Both the position numbers and the translations under genes were made by a program. 64,000 bases of DNA. It comes from Sinorhizobium shofinae (GTDB lineage: Bacteria; Pseudomonadota; Alphaproteobacteria; Rhizobiales; Rhizobiaceae). The stretch is taken from positions 1-64,000 of the forward strand of contig MBFK01000100.1 of NCBI GenBank assembly GCA_001704765.1. The letters are read 5' to 3'. Of this stretch, positions 63,801 to 64,000 are shown in pieces. The notes under the pieces are model-generated. The model was not told where the DNA came from and ran no database searches. It worked only from the letters and a program-made list of their open reading frames with translations. How positions within the stretch are numbered: position 1 is the first letter of the stretch; every line of letters begins with the position of its first letter.

Positions 63801-64000
63801 GAGCGCGCCGACAAGAACGGAGCTCAGAGCCTCAACCTGAGTGGAGCTCAGGGCGCCGATCTGTGCCGAGGTCAGAGCTGCGACCGTCTTCGAGTTGAGC
63901 GCTGCGACCTGGTCGGTGGAGAGTGCCGCAATATTGTCGGTGGTGATTGCAGACGCTTGCGACGAGGTCAGGGCTCCGACCTGGGACGAGCTCAGGGCGG
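60801..64000 (-). CDS. Giant octapeptide-repeat protein, C-terminal part (continues past the window)
   Basis: The frame is open from the window edge to a stop at 60801 (over 1,060 residues seen). Nearly all of it is an 8-residue repeat of the type (V/I)-A-A-L-(S/T)-(S/T)-x-Q. Units are grouped in 17-unit blocks of 136 residues marked by ASEDIATFSTADI; seven such marks occur, at 60961, 61369, 61777, 62353, 62761, 63169 and 63745. Two blocks contain seven extra units. The end is LLAVTSTQVEALDSSQVEAI then IAAYQAI. There is no Cys, almost no charge other than Asp/Glu and Lys, and no membrane segment. Ser/Thr-x-x-Gln before VAAL could cap short helices, giving a long solenoid. A large secreted or surface adhesin-like protein is likely, but no export domain is visible in this part. 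Confidence 0.9.
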   Translation of the reverse strand, partial: ALSSSQVGALTSSQASAITTDNIAALSTDQVAALNSKTVAALTSAQIGALSSTQVEALSSVLVGALSSTQLTALASEDIATFSTADIAAITVAALAGLSTDNVAALSTDQAAALKTTQVAALKTAQIAALTSDQIAALSSSQVGAVTSVQASAISTDSIAALSTDQVAALNTKTVAALTTAQIAALTSDQIAALSSSQVGAVTSVQASAISTDSIAALSTDQVAALNTKTLGSLTTVQIGAMSSAQLEALTSAQVAALTMAQLGALASEDIATFSTADIAAISVSALMGLSTDNVAALSTDQAAALKTTQVAALKTAQIAALTSDQIAALTSSQVGALSSTQISVLSTDNVAALSTDQVAALNSKTVAALTSAQIGALSSAQAEALTTAQVAALGSAQLAALASEDLATFSTADIAAITVTALAGLTTDNLAALSTDQAAALKTTQLAALTTAQIGALTSDQVAALSSSQVGALTSTQLKALSTDNIAALSTDQVAALNSKTVAALTSAQIGALSSDQVEALTTAQVAALTSTQIAALASEDIATFSTADIQAITVTALAGLSTDNLAALSTDQAAALKTTQVVALKTAQIAALTSDQVAALSSSQLGALTSSQITALSTDNVAALSTDQAAALKTTQVVALKTAQIAALTSDQVAALSSSQVGALTSAQITALSTDNIAALSTDQVAALNSKTVAALTSAQIGALSSDQAEALTSVQIGALDSADIAALASEDIATFSTSEIAAITATALSGLTTDNVAALSTDQAAALKTTQVAALNTAQIAALTSDQVAALSTSQVGVLSSAQISTLSTDNIAALSTDQVAALNSKTVAALTSAQIGALSSAQAEALTTAHVAALSSAQLAALASEDLATFSTADIAAITVTALTGLTTDNLAALSTEQAAALKTTQVAALSTAQIGALTSVQVAALTSDQIGALTSTQLAALSTDNVAALSTDQVAALSSKVIGALSSDQIEALSTAQVEALTSAQVGALDSADISALSTEDLATFSTADIAAISLTALPGLSTDDILSLSSDQLLAVTSTQVEALDSSQVEAIIAAYQAI
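62013..62299 (-). repeat. 168-bp tandem duplication (seven octad units), copy set 1
   Basis: Bases 62013-62131 and 62181-62299 appear identical over 119 bp at an offset of 168 bp. The duplicated block encodes the units around AAALKTTQ and VVALKTAQ. Confidence 0.85.
63325..63629 (-). repeat. 168-bp tandem duplication (seven octad units), copy set 2
   Basis: Bases 63325-63461 and 63493-63629 appear identical over 137 bp at an offset of 168 bp. The block includes the rare units ASAISTDS and VAALNTKT, a different register from copy set 1. The near-perfect identity points to a recent duplication. Confidence 0.85.

Noticed and set aside
60801-64000. CRISPR array or ice-nucleation protein as explanation of the repeats
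   Set aside because: The repeats are contiguous 24-bp coding units in an open frame with no spacers, and they lack the AGYGST pattern of ice-nucleation octads.

Overview
The window reads as a stretch of an alphaproteobacterial genome of the order Rhizobiales/Hyphomicrobiales (Rhizobium, Ensifer or Agrobacterium type). Evidence is the high-GC codon use, a BA14K-type secreted protein, a NodT-type outer-membrane lipoprotein, many sugar and oligopeptide ABC importers, and several small regulated catabolic operons. No ribosomal, tRNA or replication genes were seen. The density of catabolic, efflux and metal-resistance genes, together with mobile-element scars, suggests an accessory replicon or genomic island. 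Genus and replicon type are inference.

Region 1 (1-13050) is an envelope/efflux module. Leftward genes encode an RND adaptor, an RND pump and a patatin-like lipoprotein. Rightward genes encode an OmpR/EnvZ-type two-component system, a DUF3313-like lipoprotein, two small secreted proteins (one BA14K), the NodT outer-membrane factor and an AraC regulator. Two copies of a 38-bp operator (31 of 38 identical, opposite orientation) lie between adaptor and regulator and upstream of the lipoprotein. This ties the pieces into one likely regulon.

Region 2 (13245-30388) starts with a HisN-type phosphatase and a probable small membrane protein. It continues with a large catabolic locus: a TIM-barrel sugar isomerase-like protein, a Gfo/Idh/MocA oxidoreductase, an XRE regulator, an unfamiliar possibly cupin-fold protein, a ThDP enzyme, an HpsN/HisD-family dehydrogenase, a complete CUT1 sugar ABC importer, two unlike GMC oxidoreductases and a GH3-family protein with altered catalytic motifs. 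I do not recognise this combination as a described pathway. It is one of the two best candidates for a new system here.

Region 3 (31009-38759) is a metal-resistance island: chromate operon chrB-chrA, an MFS protein, a scar joining a frameshifted serine resolvase to an IS66 tnpB tail, a methyltransferase, and a Ni/Co-type efflux operon (CsoR/RcnR repressor, His-tailed MFS exporter, YqaA-like protein, NicO/RcnA-like permease).

Region 4 (39246-46640) holds a flavin-reductase-like protein, an Asp/Glu/hydantoin-racemase-family protein and, divergently, an oligopeptide-type ABC importer whose binding-protein gene carries a one-base frameshift.

Region 5 (47014-60265) is a second Dpp-type importer with a CynX/NimT-type MFS protein, four amidohydrolase-superfamily enzymes and a GntR/FCD regulator. 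It looks like uptake and stepwise hydrolysis or deamination of a nitrogen compound.

The right end (60801-64000, continuing beyond the window) is the C-terminal part of a giant protein built of 8-residue repeats, with nested periodicities of 24, 408 and 1392 bp.
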